From assembly GCF_023897015.1 (NCBI RefSeq), contig NZ_JAMHFY010000012.1, positions 62,001-126,000 of the forward strand: 64,000 bases of DNA, in the 5' to 3' direction. The first letter of the stretch is position 1. Each line of letters begins with the position of its first letter. The position numbers and the translations under genes were made by a program. The notes beneath the pieces are model-generated. The model was not told the origin of the DNA. It was given only the letters and a program-made list of their open reading frames with translations, and did not search any database. The stretch comes from Desulfosporosinus nitroreducens (GTDB taxonomy: Bacteria > Bacillota > Desulfitobacteriia > Desulfitobacteriales > Desulfitobacteriaceae). Positions 8,287-17,236 of the stretch are shown here, one piece after another.

Positions 8287-8317
8287 GATCATACGTTGTA
8301 ACAGTACCAGCAATAAT

Positions 8318-8362
8318 AAGAGCAAGCAATTACCTTTATTAAAAGATAAATTGCTTGCTCTT
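8318..8362. terminator. Bidirectional terminator
   Basis: AAGAGCAAGCAATT (8318-8331) pairs perfectly with AATTGCTTGCTCTT (8349-8362). It lies between a plus-strand and a minus-strand gene and is A/T-flanked on both sides. Confidence 0.85.
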
Positions 8363-8379
8363 AGTATGTAGTCATTTCT

Positions 8380-8766
8380 CTAGTTTTCTTGAAGCTGTGA
8401 TTCAGGTTCTGCAGAAACGACCTCCACGTTAGGTGGGAGCAGGTCATCGCTTTGACTGACTATGATGTCAGCTTTTTTAGTCTTTAGAGATTCTTGAATA
8501 AAGGATTGAAGATCATCTGCTAACCTTTTTCCTTTTGTCGCGAGATCGGTTCCCTGATGTTTTAAGGTGCCAGCATGATGAAGAGTGATGTCCCCGACGC
8601 GTTCTAAAACAGTATCGGTTTTTTCTTGAATACCTTGACGTAATGCTCTGCCGCTTTTAGGGGCAAACATGAGGCCGACAACGGAGCCTACTAAGCCTCC
8701 AACAAGGGCGGCAACCGCGATCGTGCTGAGAGAAGGGCTCTGATCAGTTCTTAGAATCTTTTTCAT
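8380..8766 (-). CDS. YtxH domain-containing protein
   Basis: A 128-residue protein with one membrane segment near residues 15-35 (AALVGGLVGSVVGLMFAPKS), the glycine-rich YtxH-type anchor ending in FAPKSGRALR, then a hydrophilic tail with helix-forming heptads. Members are small stress-associated membrane proteins of unknown biochemical role. The gene has a clear ribosome site (AGGAGAGG) and is followed on its strand by the bidirectional terminator. Confidence 0.8.
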   Translation of the reverse strand: MKKILRTDQSPSLSTIAVAALVGGLVGSVVGLMFAPKSGRALRQGIQEKTDTVLERVGDITLHHAGTLKHQGTDLATKGKRLADDLQSFIQESLKTKKADIIVSQSDDLLPPNVEVVSAEPESQLQEN

Positions 8767-8924
8767 ATTCTCATCCTCTCCTTACGTTAATTACATATTA
8801 TGGTACATGTATATTTATTATTATATCATGAAGTTAATTCAGATCGTTACTTTTTTAACTAATTAACGTTTAATAATCAGCATAGAAAGTTTAGAGAATC
8901 TATTTCAGTTTGATGCTTTGTCAT

Positions 8925-9398
8925 CTAAATTTGCCGGACAACAACACGTGTACCTTCAACAGCTATTACTTTGACCCTTGATCCAGTGGTTACAAATACT
9001 CCCTCTGTAACAACGTCAAGTCGTTCACCACTAAAATCAGCTGTCCCTGCTGGGCGTAATTGACAGAGTGCAATTCCGTGTTTGCCCAAGAAGATTTCGT
9101 AGCTTCGCAGGGGCGCTGTGTAGCCTTCTTCTTGGGTTTGGCACGTTTTCAGAGAAAATCTATCCCAAATAAAACGAGTTTGAGGCAGGCGGAAACTCAA
9201 GGCGAATAGTCCTGCGAAAGAAAGCAGTAATAAAAATATAAGAAAGAGGCCTAGAGCAAAAGAATCAACCGATTGCATAATCGCTATGCTCAGAGTAATG
9301 ATACCAATTAGACCGAGAATGCCTCCGGGAACAAAAATCTCCAAGATGAGGAGTACGATACCGATTACAAATAAAGTAGCAACTAATCCAGTCCCCAA
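8925..9398 (-). CDS. NfeD family membrane protein
   Basis: A 157-residue protein with about four hydrophobic helices (FVIGIVLLILEIFVPGG opens the NfeD signature) and a C-terminal OB-fold-like NfeD domain with GKHGIALCQLRPAG...DVVTEGVFV. Short NfeD proteins pair with SPFH/flotillin-type proteins in membrane microdomains, but no such gene is adjacent here. A TTG start at 9398 is chosen because AGAGGTGG precedes it and because a promoter (9435-9465) overlaps the longer ATG start at 9446, which would then lie upstream of the transcription start. Confidence 0.78.
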   Translation of the reverse strand: MGTGLVATLFVIGIVLLILEIFVPGGILGLIGIITLSIAIMQSVDSFALGLFLIFLLLLSFAGLFALSFRLPQTRFIWDRFSLKTCQTQEEGYTAPLRSYEIFLGKHGIALCQLRPAGTADFSGERLDVVTEGVFVTTGSRVKVIAVEGTRVVVRQI

Positions 9399-9434
9399 CG
9401 TTTCCACCTCTTTCCTTATAGAAACCTTTACTAG

Positions 9435-9465
9435 ATTATATAACATGTTCCTGCTTAATTGGCAA
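9435..9465 (-). promoter_or_regulatory. Probable promoter of the NfeD gene
   Basis: On the minus strand TTGCCA (9465-9460) is followed by TATATAAT ending at 9435, giving a 17-19 base spacer depending on register. The expected start near 9428 supports the TTG start codon at 9398. Confidence 0.5.
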
Positions 9466-9595
9466 TTCTAGTCACGTCTCCCAAGATCCTTGTGTATATT
9501 CTAAAATTCTCTTTTAATTAATAGGTTAAGGGTGGAAAGTAATGAGACAGGCTTGCATATAAAAAATAGTAAGCTTTATTTGGGAGGAATCTACT

Positions 9596-10318
9596 TTGGA
9601 ATTAATGTATACTTTCCCAGCGGTTATTGGCTTAGGGGCCCTTCATTCTTTAGAACCGGGGCATGGAAAAGGAGTGATTACTGCTTATTTAATTTCTTCC
9701 GGTGCTAAAATGAAAGAAGCAATTATGATTGGGCTAATTTCAGCATTGGCCCATACACTCTCAATTGTCCTTTTAGCTGTTTCGGCTTCGACGGCGGTAA
9801 AAGTATTTGTGCCGGAAAATTTAATCCATTGGCTCCAACTTATTTCAGGAATTGTCGTTATTTATATAGGACTTAATATAATTACGCAAAGACTCTTTAG
9901 TAATTATGAAAAAAAGCAAAAATATCACAACACCGTACACAGCCATCATTGCGATAGTCAATGTAATCATAATCATGTTAAGTTGAAGACTAATCCTTCC
10001 AGCCGATTCGATTTATTTCTGACTGGTTTTTTTACTGGAATTGTTCCCTGTCCAAGTGCCCTGGCGATTCTTCTTGCGGCAGTTTCAGCGGATAAAATTC
10101 CTTTAGGCTTAGGATTGGTTGGAGCTTTCTCAATCGGAGGTGCTATTACGATGGTAGCTATTGCACTATTTGTTGTTCGAGCCAGTCATACAATGAAGAA
10201 ACTGGAAAAATGGCAGGTGGTTAATCGTTTAGCATTGGTTTCCTCTTGTTTGATCATATTTCTAGGTGGGGCAGTAATTTTCCAATCCATTAATCATATA
10301 GGGGTATCTGCATTCTAG
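9596..10318 (+). CDS. Nickel/cobalt transporter, NicO/RcnA-like
   Basis: A 240-residue membrane protein with about six helices. The first holds LGALHSLEPGHGKG, the HxxxPGHG motif of the NicO family, and a cytoplasmic loop near residues 110-128 is rich in histidine and cysteine (HSHHCDSQCNHNH), the metal-binding loop expected of RcnA-type exporters. FTGIVPCPSALAILLAA is the second family block. It probably moves Ni or Co; direction cannot be told from sequence. The TTG start is supported by GGGAGG eight bases upstream. Confidence 0.82.
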   Translation: MELMYTFPAVIGLGALHSLEPGHGKGVITAYLISSGAKMKEAIMIGLISALAHTLSIVLLAVSASTAVKVFVPENLIHWLQLISGIVVIYIGLNIITQRLFSNYEKKQKYHNTVHSHHCDSQCNHNHVKLKTNPSSRFDLFLTGFFTGIVPCPSALAILLAAVSADKIPLGLGLVGAFSIGGAITMVAIALFVVRASHTMKKLEKWQVVNRLALVSSCLIIFLGGAVIFQSINHIGVSAF

Positions 10319-10319
10319 A

Positions 10320-10808
10320 TTAATTACGCTGGGGTTTAGCGCCCTTTAGGTCAGGGGTCAGGTAAATATCTAGTGCATGTGAAGCGTCTCGATGACACTC
10401 TAAACAAGATTGCGATTTCTTTATAGTTTCGTAGTGGTTTACCTTAGCTGTATTTTTTAAGCGTAACGTATCTGGATAGGTCTCGCTGTCCCCTAAATGA
10501 CATATGAGACAATTTTGGTCAGAGACAACAGCACGAGTAGGAACTGTAAAGTCACCGCTATAGTGTTGAAATACATAGTTTAGCCCTCGGGCCTTTGCGT
10601 GGAATTTCCCCAATTCACCTCTAGGTTGATGACATTCTAAACAGTTAAGGTTGTTATGAGGGGATTGCTGCTAGGATGTAACGTATTCTTTAACCTCATG
10701 GCACTTGGCACAAAAAGAAGGCCCGGATGTCGCAACATAAGCTATTTGAAATAGAACATATGAACCTATGATTGCTATAAGACTGCCCAAAATAACCTTT
10801 TTCCACAT
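10320..10808 (-). pseudogene. NapC/NirT tetraheme cytochrome c (NrfH-like), interrupted by one in-frame TAG
   Basis: Reading from ATG at 10808 (ribosome site AAAGGAGG) gives 162 codons with one membrane anchor (residues 5-24) and four heme motifs: CAKCH (33-37), CLECH, CLICH and CLECH. This matches quinol-oxidising NrfH/NapC proteins in length and layout. Codon 46 is TAG (10671-10673), between VTS and QQSPHNN, a place where relatives usually have an aromatic residue. One base change from TGG explains it. The frame is otherwise intact on both sides. Options are a recent loss of function, a sequencing error or amber readthrough. No NrfA gene is adjacent. Confidence 0.75.
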
Positions 10809-10995
10809 AAGAATTCCTCCTTTGATACATGAAAAATAGTATGTACAAATATATTTTTTTTATCATCAATTTACATGTCAAAGATACAAGGAAAGAATCT
10901 TAAAAAAATTGGAAAGGATGATTAGGAAACTACTCCTTATTATGGTAAAATGGAAATATATTGTTTTATGACTAGAAATAGTAAGGAGAGATTTT

Positions 10996-11754
10996 GTGAG
11001 AAAACCATTAACCCTTCTTAGTTGCTTTTTGTTTATGCTAGCTCTTATACTTAACGGCTGTGGCGGTGAGATCTCACCTACAGCCGTGGAACAACCTGCA
11101 GAGGTGGAGAGCACTGCCGCTAAGGAAGTACTGGCGGCTGCGCCAGTCTACAAACGAACAGAAATTATTTCGTCGCCAAATGAAGCAAAACAACTTCTGC
11201 TTGATGGAAATGAGCGCTTTACTGAAGGTAAGCCTTTAAGTAAGGATCTAAGTTTTGCAAGACGAAGTGAATTGATGAAGAACGGTCAGCATCCATTTGC
11301 GGTTATTTTAAGTTGTTCAGATTCGAGGGTTCCTCCCGAACTTCTTTTTGACCAAGCCTTGGGTGATTTATTCGTTATCCGAATCGCTGGAAATGTGGTT
11401 ACCCCAGTTGAATTAGGAAGTGTAGAGTATGCTGTTGAGCATCTGAATACTCCTTTAGTCGTAGTTCTCGGTCACGAAGAATGTGGTGCGGTAACTGCTG
11501 CTGTGCAGAATGGGGAGACACATGGCAGTATCACAGCCATTCTAGATAAAATAAAGCCTGCAGTGGACAGAGCTACGGCTATGGGCGCCAGTGAGAGCGA
11601 TCTGATTGAAAAGAGCGCAGAGTTAAACGTTCAGAATGCTAAAATGGATATCTTAAAGAGTCCGATTATTGAAGAACGTTTAAAAGCAAACCAAGTAAGT
11701 GTTTTAGGGATTATGTATGATCTTGATGAAGGTGTACTGAAGTTGATTGATTAG
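10996..11754 (+). CDS. Beta-carbonic anhydrase, predicted lipoprotein
   Basis: A 252-residue protein with all beta-carbonic anhydrase zinc and catalytic residues: CSDSR (C107, D109, R111) and GHEECGA (H160, C163). It interconverts CO2 and bicarbonate. Unlike the usual cytoplasmic enzyme it begins with a lipoprotein signal peptide, lipobox LNGC with Cys22, and a linker of about 30 residues, so it should sit on the outer face of the membrane. The GTG start has AAGGAGAG before it. The gene is monocistronic with its own terminator. Confidence 0.88.
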   Translation: MRKPLTLLSCFLFMLALILNGCGGEISPTAVEQPAEVESTAAKEVLAAAPVYKRTEIISSPNEAKQLLLDGNERFTEGKPLSKDLSFARRSELMKNGQHPFAVILSCSDSRVPPELLFDQALGDLFVIRIAGNVVTPVELGSVEYAVEHLNTPLVVVLGHEECGAVTAAVQNGETHGSITAILDKIKPAVDRATAMGASESDLIEKSAELNVQNAKMDILKSPIIEERLKANQVSVLGIMYDLDEGVLKLID

Positions 11755-11888
11755 TAAGTAAGCAAGCAAGCAATTAAGTAAGTAGTCAGTCTTTTATGTT
11801 AGTTAGGTCAAACAACTAATATTAAGCCCTGAGAGAAATCTAAAATATTAAAACATAATAAAATAATCTGAAGAGGTCTAAATGTATC

Positions 11889-11926
11889 AAAAGGCTCCCC
11901 GATAACTAATGCCAGGGGAGCCTTTT
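11889..11926 (+). terminator. Terminator of the carbonic anhydrase gene
   Basis: AAAAGGCTCCCC and GGGGAGCCTTTT form a 12-bp perfect stem around a 14-base loop, ending in T residues. The stretch between gene and terminator has short AAGTAAGCAAGC-type repetition and nothing else recognisable. Confidence 0.9.
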
Positions 11927-12055
11927 GCAGGTTGTAACCTAAGTCAAACAGGGTGTGGAAAAATAAGGTATATACTTAATGAAGGACTTTAATAGAGTTC
12001 TGTCGAATAACAAATAGTTGTGACTATCTAAAAATAGGATTTTAAAGGAGCTTTT

Positions 12056-12694
12056 ATGGAATTTATAGCCTTACTAATTGATTTTATTCTCCATATCGAT
12101 AAACACTTAGTTGAAATAATTCAGAACTACGGGACTTGGACTTATTTAATTCTTTTCCTTATTATTTTCAGTGAGACCGGATTTGTGGTTACACCCTTCC
12201 TTCCAGGAGACTCATTACTTTTTGCGATTGGGGCTTTAGGGGCAAAAGGTGCGTTAGACTTTAAGTCAGCAATTGTGCTTCTCATCCTTGCTGCGGTTGG
12301 TGGTAACACATTAAATTACTTTATTGGTAAAACAATTGGACATAAAATACTAGCCATGAGAAACTCTCGCATTATTAAGAAGGAGTATCTTAATAAGACT
12401 CATGCCTTTTATCAGAAACATGGTGGCAAAGCCATAATACTGTCTCGATTTGTACCGATAATCCGTACTTTTGCTCCCTTTGTTGCAGGATTAGGGAAAA
12501 TGAGCTTTACAAGATATAGTGTATATAACGTTATCGGCGGTGTTTCTTGGGTCTGTCTGTTTATGTTTGCCGGGTATTTCATTGGCAACATAGAGGAGGT
12601 TAAGAACAATTTTACCTATGTAATTTTTGCGATAATCTTTGTTTCTTTGTTGCCAACAATTGTTCCGTATCTTCAAAGTAAAAGACGAAGATAG
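12056..12694 (+). CDS. DedA family membrane protein
   Basis: A 212-residue polytopic protein with the DedA signature: FSETGFVVTPFLPGDSLLF in the N-terminal half and HGGKAIILSRFVPIIRTFAPFVAG in the second (key residues F/E-T-G, P-G-D, and R-F-x-P-x-x-R). DedA/SNARE-associated proteins are lipid scramblase or transporter-like proteins; some move undecaprenyl phosphate or phosphatidylethanolamine across the membrane. The gene has an AAAGGAG site and a terminator after it. Confidence 0.88.
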   Translation: MEFIALLIDFILHIDKHLVEIIQNYGTWTYLILFLIIFSETGFVVTPFLPGDSLLFAIGALGAKGALDFKSAIVLLILAAVGGNTLNYFIGKTIGHKILAMRNSRIIKKEYLNKTHAFYQKHGGKAIILSRFVPIIRTFAPFVAGLGKMSFTRYSVYNVIGGVSWVCLFMFAGYFIGNIEEVKNNFTYVIFAIIFVSLLPTIVPYLQSKRRR

Positions 12695-12737
12695 GCGTAA
12701 TATAAATATTAGCTCTTTAAAAGAATCTGTTTTTCTT

Positions 12738-12780
12738 AAAGCCCAGCATATTCACAATTTGTGATTAAGTTGGGCTTTTT
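12738..12780 (+). terminator. Terminator of the DedA gene
   Basis: AAAGCCCA (12738-12745) pairs with TGGGCTTT (12771-12778), followed by T residues. The loop is long (25 bases) and contains a smaller CACAATTTGTG hairpin. Confidence 0.75.
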
Positions 12781-12856
12781 GCTTTAACCAATATGGGTAA
12801 TTATTTTAATTATTTTTTCTTCTCCCCTAGATTTGGATTTCAAAACAGGCAGAAAT

Positions 12857-12872
12857 AGTGTAAAATTACACT
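12857..12872. promoter_or_regulatory. 16-bp palindromic operator before the XRE-led gene cluster
   Basis: AGTGTAAAATTACACT is a perfect 16-bp palindrome 18 bases before the ATG of the XRE regulator. It contains TAAAAT, which can serve as a -10 box. A half-site GTGTA recurs at 12879. Its size and place fit autoregulation by the downstream regulator; this is inferred. Confidence 0.55.
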
Positions 12873-12889
12873 GAAAGGGTGTATTTTCA

Positions 12890-13348
12890 ATGACAAGAAT
12901 AGAATTTATTAATAAAGTCTCACTGAAACTAAAGTTAATCCGCCTTGAAAGGGATTATACCCAGGATAAGATGGCCGATATAATAGGTATATCCAAAAAG
13001 ACCTTAGTTCAGATTGAGAAAGGTAGGTCCCTCCTGGGTTGGTCTGGTGCAGTGGCCTTATGTACAATTTTTAGAGACAGTGAAGTCCTAGAGATGACCT
13101 TTGGAGGGGATCCTCAAGATATTATCCTTTCTTTAGCCTTTACTGATTATGAAAGTAACGAAAAAACCATGGGCGGGAAAATATGGTGGACTGATATAGA
13201 GGGGGAGGATCAATTTAGAATCCAACAGAATATTATCTCCAGGCATTACAGGATTCTTGATGGTCAAGACCGAAGGATTTGCTCTTCCTTTGATGATGCC
13301 TATATTCGAAAAAGATTTCGAGAGCTCTTGAAGAAAGCGGAGGTTTAA
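12890..13348 (+). CDS. XRE-family transcriptional regulator
   Basis: A 152-residue protein with an N-terminal helix-turn-helix of XRE type (residues about 11-65, IRLERDYTQDKMADIIGISKKTLVQIEKG region) and a C-terminal part with no recognised domain. It lies first in a cluster of ten co-directional genes and seven bases before the prenyltransferase start, so it probably controls that cluster, perhaps through the palindrome at 12857. Confidence 0.82.
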   Translation: MTRIEFINKVSLKLKLIRLERDYTQDKMADIIGISKKTLVQIEKGRSLLGWSGAVALCTIFRDSEVLEMTFGGDPQDIILSLAFTDYESNEKTMGGKIWWTDIEGEDQFRIQQNIISRHYRILDGQDRRICSSFDDAYIRKRFRELLKKAEV

Positions 13349-13354
13349 TAAAAA

Positions 13355-14335
13355 GTGTTAAATTTTATTAGGGCTTATATTAAATCAATGAGGCTTTACT
13401 ACGCATTTGTAACAGGGATTGCAGGTTGGATAGGAATGGCCTTTTATGAGTACATCGCCAAGTCTCCATTTCAGACCGTAGAGATAGTTCCAGTGACTGA
13501 AAAGAAAGCCCTTGTGCTGGTCGTGCTTTTTCTCAGCTGGGGCATAAACCAGATTATTAACGACTACTTAGGTTTGAAAGAGGATCGCGTGAATGCACCG
13601 CATCGCCCCATGGTTAATGGTGAACTCAATCCGCAAAAAGCGCTGACCTTAACAGGAATACTGCTGATTATCTCTTTACTGACTACATATATCTATTTGG
13701 AACCAATTGCCCTTTTTCCCGCAATCTTAGGAATTTTATTAAATATTGTCTACGAATACGCTAAAGCCCATGGGATTTTAGGGAACATTGTCTTTGGTCT
13801 GATGATTTCTACCTGCACCGCCTATGGGTTCCTGGCAGCCGGTCCGACAAACTCTCCTTATTTTACATATAGTCGTGTTTCAGTACTAATTCTAGTGGCT
13901 GTCATGAATGGATTAATGACCTTTTATACTTATTTTAAAGACTATGAAGGGGATAAGGCTGCAGGCAAACGGACAATAATCGTGCGCTTAGGAGTTGACA
14001 AGTCCAGATATCTGGCTGCTATTTCCGCTCTGCTTCCTGCAGGAATCTTTTTAGTGCTCTATATGAATAATTTTATCGAAGCTAGGGTTAACAATATGTT
14101 TCTGATTCTAGCTGGATTAACATTTTTTCTGGAATTGTGGACGGGATATCTATATTTTAAGAATCCTCAAGGAGAGAGAACCTACTACTCACTGGTGGCT
14201 AATTTCCGCGCTTGCATCTGCGGTCAGGCAACTCTTATTGCGTTATTCAATACCGAACTGGCTATGCTCCTATTTTTAGTATCCTATATGTTTGTAGGCT
14301 TCTTATTTGACCTGCACACAGATCCTAAATCCTAG
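13355..14335 (+). CDS. UbiA family prenyltransferase
   Basis: A 326-residue membrane protein with eight or nine helices. The first Asp-rich motif NDYLGLKEDRVNAPHRP (near 69-85) and the second YFKDYEGDKAAGKRT (near 190-204) are the metal-diphosphate sites of the UbiA superfamily, which attaches prenyl chains to an acceptor. The acceptor cannot be read from sequence; the lipid-like neighbours suggest a lipid or quinone-like product. GTG start with GCGGAGG upstream. Confidence 0.85.
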   Translation: MLNFIRAYIKSMRLYYAFVTGIAGWIGMAFYEYIAKSPFQTVEIVPVTEKKALVLVVLFLSWGINQIINDYLGLKEDRVNAPHRPMVNGELNPQKALTLTGILLIISLLTTYIYLEPIALFPAILGILLNIVYEYAKAHGILGNIVFGLMISTCTAYGFLAAGPTNSPYFTYSRVSVLILVAVMNGLMTFYTYFKDYEGDKAAGKRTIIVRLGVDKSRYLAAISALLPAGIFLVLYMNNFIEARVNNMFLILAGLTFFLELWTGYLYFKNPQGERTYYSLVANFRACICGQATLIALFNTELAMLLFLVSYMFVGFLFDLHTDPKS

Positions 14336-14493
14336 GATGCTCAAGCATAAGTTTCGCCGAAGCCTTCTCCTTTAAGAGTGTTTCGAAGCGAAGAGAACTT
14401 ATACTCCCACTGAAGCAGCAACCCATAGAATGCAACTCGTTGATGCAACAAGCCTGAAATGATAAAAGGTTGCGAAGCAAATGGAGGTTTTAA

Positions 14494-15699
14494 ATGAAAC
14501 TGTTTGAACCAGCGAGAATTGGGCCCTGTAGTTTAAAAAACAGGATCATACGGTCGGCAACTTTTGAGGGAATGTGTGATTCCCAAGGCCATCCCTTACA
14601 AGCATATGAACATCTATATAAACAGTTGGCTTCAGGCGGCGTGGGCGGGATCATTACAGGGTTTGCCTATATTTCTCCTGAAGGAAAAGCAATGCAACCA
14701 GGCCAGGCCGGAATTGACTGTGAGGGAATGATTAAGTTTTTTTTGCCTGTTACAGAGGGAGTTCACGAATACGGTTGTAAGATTTTTATGCAACTGGCTC
14801 ACACCGGCAGGCAGACCAGGAAAAAAGAAACTAGTCAAGATGTCTGGGGGGTATCCAATAAAAGGTCTTTATATTTTGGAGGAACTCCTCGGGAATTAAG
14901 CACAGAACAAGTATATTCACTGGTTAAGCAATTTGGAAAAGCAGCTGGATACGCCAAAGCTGCTGGATTCGACGGAGTACAAATCCACGCGGCCCATGGC
15001 TACCTGATCCACCAGTTTATATTGCCCTCGATTAATAATAGAAATGATGAGTTTGGAATTTGTAATAATAGTAAGATAGGCACAAGATTCCTAGGGCTGG
15101 TTCTTGAAGAAATCAGAAATAAGTGCGGTAAAGATTTTGCTCTATTGATTAAGGTAAGTGGTAGCGATGATTATTTTAATAAGTTTGCGACCGAGCAGTT
15201 TGCCAGCCTCATAGGCTTTCTAGATGAACAAAAAGTGGATGGTATAGAGATTAGTTATGGGACAATGGATAATGCGTTAAATATCTTTCGTGGAGATATC
15301 CCTCTTAAAGTGATCCTAAAGCACAACCCTGTCTTTAAAAGCAGTGACAATATTAATAGTATCCTTAGATTACTTTATAATGGCCTTATTTACTGCCTGA
15401 TGAGGGTAAAACTTAAGCCCTTTACGTCGGCTTATAATCTTGACTATGCTAAAATTGCCAAAGCATTGACAGACATTCCTATTCTGAGTGTTGGCGGTTT
15501 CCGAAAGGGAGCAGATATGCGGAACTGCCTGGAAAATGGCTTTGCAGATTTCATCAGTTTGTGCAGGCCGTTAATTTGTGAACCGGATTTGGTTGATAAA
15601 CTCCTGCGAGATGAGAGTTATACTTCCAAATGCGTCAATTGCAATATTTGTGCTGTTATGTGTGATTCAGACCAGCCGACAAGGTGTTATAAGAGATAA
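14494..15699 (+). CDS. Old yellow enzyme-like flavin oxidoreductase with C-terminal cysteine motif
   Basis: A 401-residue FMN TIM-barrel oxidoreductase: [13 protein letters not shown] at the start, [10 protein letters not shown], and [15 protein letters not shown] with the active-site histidine pair. After the barrel there is a cysteine-rich tail [11 protein letters not shown], reminiscent of the Fe-S binding segment of 2,4-dienoyl-CoA reductase-like proteins, but the FAD/NAD domain is absent. It would reduce an activated C=C bond. It belongs to the lipid-like cluster; a 158-base gap precedes it. Confidence 0.82.
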   Translation: MKLFEPARIGPCSLKNRIIRSATFEGMCDSQGHPLQAYEHLYKQLASGGVGGIITGFAYISPEGKAMQPGQAGIDCEGMIKFFLPVTEGVHEYGCKIFMQLAHTGRQTRKKETSQDVWGVSNKRSLYFGGTPRELSTEQVYSLVKQFGKAAGYAKAAGFDGVQIHAAHGYLIHQFILPSINNRNDEFGICNNSKIGTRFLGLVLEEIRNKCGKDFALLIKVSGSDDYFNKFATEQFASLIGFLDEQKVDGIEISYGTMDNALNIFRGDIPLKVILKHNPVFKSSDNINSILRLLYNGLIYCLMRVKLKPFTSAYNLDYAKIAKALTDIPILSVGGFRKGADMRNCLENGFADFISLCRPLICEPDLVDKLLRDESYTSKCVNCNICAVMCDSDQPTRCYKR

Positions 15700-15763
15700 T
15701 TTTATACTGTAACTATCAAATTTAGGTTTTAGTTTAGAGAAGGAAGGGAGATTTGAGATAAAA

Positions 15764-16012
15764 ATGGAAGACAGGATTATTATGACTATCCAAAGCGTTT
15801 TAGATAAACGTCCCGTAATCACCTTAGACAGTCATTTGCTAGAAGATCTAAGGGTAGATTCTTTAGACAAGCTAATGATTCTTTCGGCTTTGGAGGATGA
15901 ATTTGCCATAACTATTGCCGAAGACGATTTTGCTGATGTGGTTACCATAAACGATATTGTAATGAAACTCAAAGCTAGAGGGTTTTTCGAGGGTACCCAC
16001 TCCCATTTGTAA
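15764..16012 (+). CDS. Acyl carrier protein
   Basis: An 82-residue acidic protein with the carrier signature LRVDSLDKLMIL; the serine of DSL is the expected site of the 4'-phosphopantetheine arm. It carries acyl or ketoacyl chains. Its position right before an alpha-oxoamine synthase and three genes before a ketoacyl-ACP synthase suggests it is a dedicated carrier for this pathway and not the housekeeping ACP. Confidence 0.9.
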   Translation: MEDRIIMTIQSVLDKRPVITLDSHLLEDLRVDSLDKLMILSALEDEFAITIAEDDFADVVTINDIVMKLKARGFFEGTHSHL

Positions 16013-16060
16013 GTGGACTTTCACGATTTGGATCAAAGAATTCATTCACTAGGAGGAAAC

Positions 16061-17236
16061 ATGGATCTGAGAGATTTTTACAGCAGGTTAAGTGTGGATG
16101 AGAGCCTTGCCGAAGTCATGGGGTATAACCCTTATTACCAGAAGATAGACTCGGGTCTGAATGCTAGAATTTTGGTAAACGGACATGAAATGATTGACCT
16201 GGCTTCGAATAACTACTTGGGCCTGGCTGCTGACAACAGGGTAAAGCAGGCTGCGATGGAAGCCATTAAAAAATATGGAGTTTCCCTTTGCGGTACTCCA
16301 ATCGCGACTGGATATATCGATTTATTCCAACGACTGGAGAAAAAGTTGTCGCACTTTGTTGGGCTGGAAGAGACCATTATTTTACCCTCGTGTTACCAAG
16401 CTAATAATGGGCTATTTAACTGTATTGCCGGTCCCAAAGACCTGATTGTAGTCGATCGGTTAGTTCATTCGTCTTTGATTGAAGGAATTAAATCGACAGG
16501 AAGTAAAATCAGACCCTTTCTGCATAATAATTTAGAGCACTTAGAAGGGATCTTGCAGCGATCAATTGGTTATAGGCAGGTCTTCGTTGTGACAGAGTCT
16601 GTTTTTTCCACAGAGGGCAGTATTGCCCCCTTTAAAGAGATCGTCCAGCTGTGTGAAAAATACGAGGCCATGCCAATAATCGATGATTCACATGGTATAG
16701 GGGTGTTGGGAAAATCAGGCCGAGGTATACTCGAAGAGCAGAGGATAGCAGGGTACAGAGGAATTTATACCGCCTCCTTAGGAAAAGCAATTGCAAATTC
16801 CGGTGGAATGATCAGTGGGGAAAAAAAGCTGATAAACTATCTCAAATACTATTGCTCCCACCTGGTTTACTCTACAGCCCTTACCCCGGCAGTCCTGGCA
16901 GGTATTAGTTCAGTTCTGGATATTATTCATTCTGAGTTTAGCGGAATCAAGGAAAAGCTGATTAACAAGCAACGACAAATTTATGAAGCTCTTCTTGAAG
17001 GCGAATTTAAGGTAATATATAGTAAGGCACCCATCAATTCTATTCAAACTGGCAGTAAAGAAGCGACATTTATTCTTAACCAAAAGCTGTATGAAAAGGG
17101 GATTCTCTCTACACCCTTCATTGAACCTGCTGTTCCTATCAATGAAGGACGAGTTAGGTTGATTGCCAGTGCAAGCCTATCCCAAGATACTGTAGATGAA
17201 GCCGTCGCGATTATCAAAAGGATAGGCCTTTCATGA
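16061..17236 (+). CDS. Alpha-oxoamine synthase (serine palmitoyltransferase/BioF/KBL-like)
   Basis: A 391-residue PLP enzyme of fold type I. Landmarks: MIDLASNNYLGL, the PLP-stacking histidine in RLVHSSLIEG (H136), IIDDSHGIGVLG (D218, H221) and the lysine in YTASLGKA (K242). The family condenses an amino acid with an acyl-thioester to give an aminoketone. With an ACP gene directly upstream, an acyl-ACP donor is likely. The amino acid is not known. The ATG at 16061 has AGGAGG four bases before it; the earlier GTG at 16013 lacks a site. Its stop overlaps the next start (ATGA). Confidence 0.85.
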   Translation: MDLRDFYSRLSVDESLAEVMGYNPYYQKIDSGLNARILVNGHEMIDLASNNYLGLAADNRVKQAAMEAIKKYGVSLCGTPIATGYIDLFQRLEKKLSHFVGLEETIILPSCYQANNGLFNCIAGPKDLIVVDRLVHSSLIEGIKSTGSKIRPFLHNNLEHLEGILQRSIGYRQVFVVTESVFSTEGSIAPFKEIVQLCEKYEAMPIIDDSHGIGVLGKSGRGILEEQRIAGYRGIYTASLGKAIANSGGMISGEKKLINYLKYYCSHLVYSTALTPAVLAGISSVLDIIHSEFSGIKEKLINKQRQIYEALLEGEFKVIYSKAPINSIQTGSKEATFILNQKLYEKGILSTPFIEPAVPINEGRVRLIASASLSQDTVDEAVAIIKRIGLS

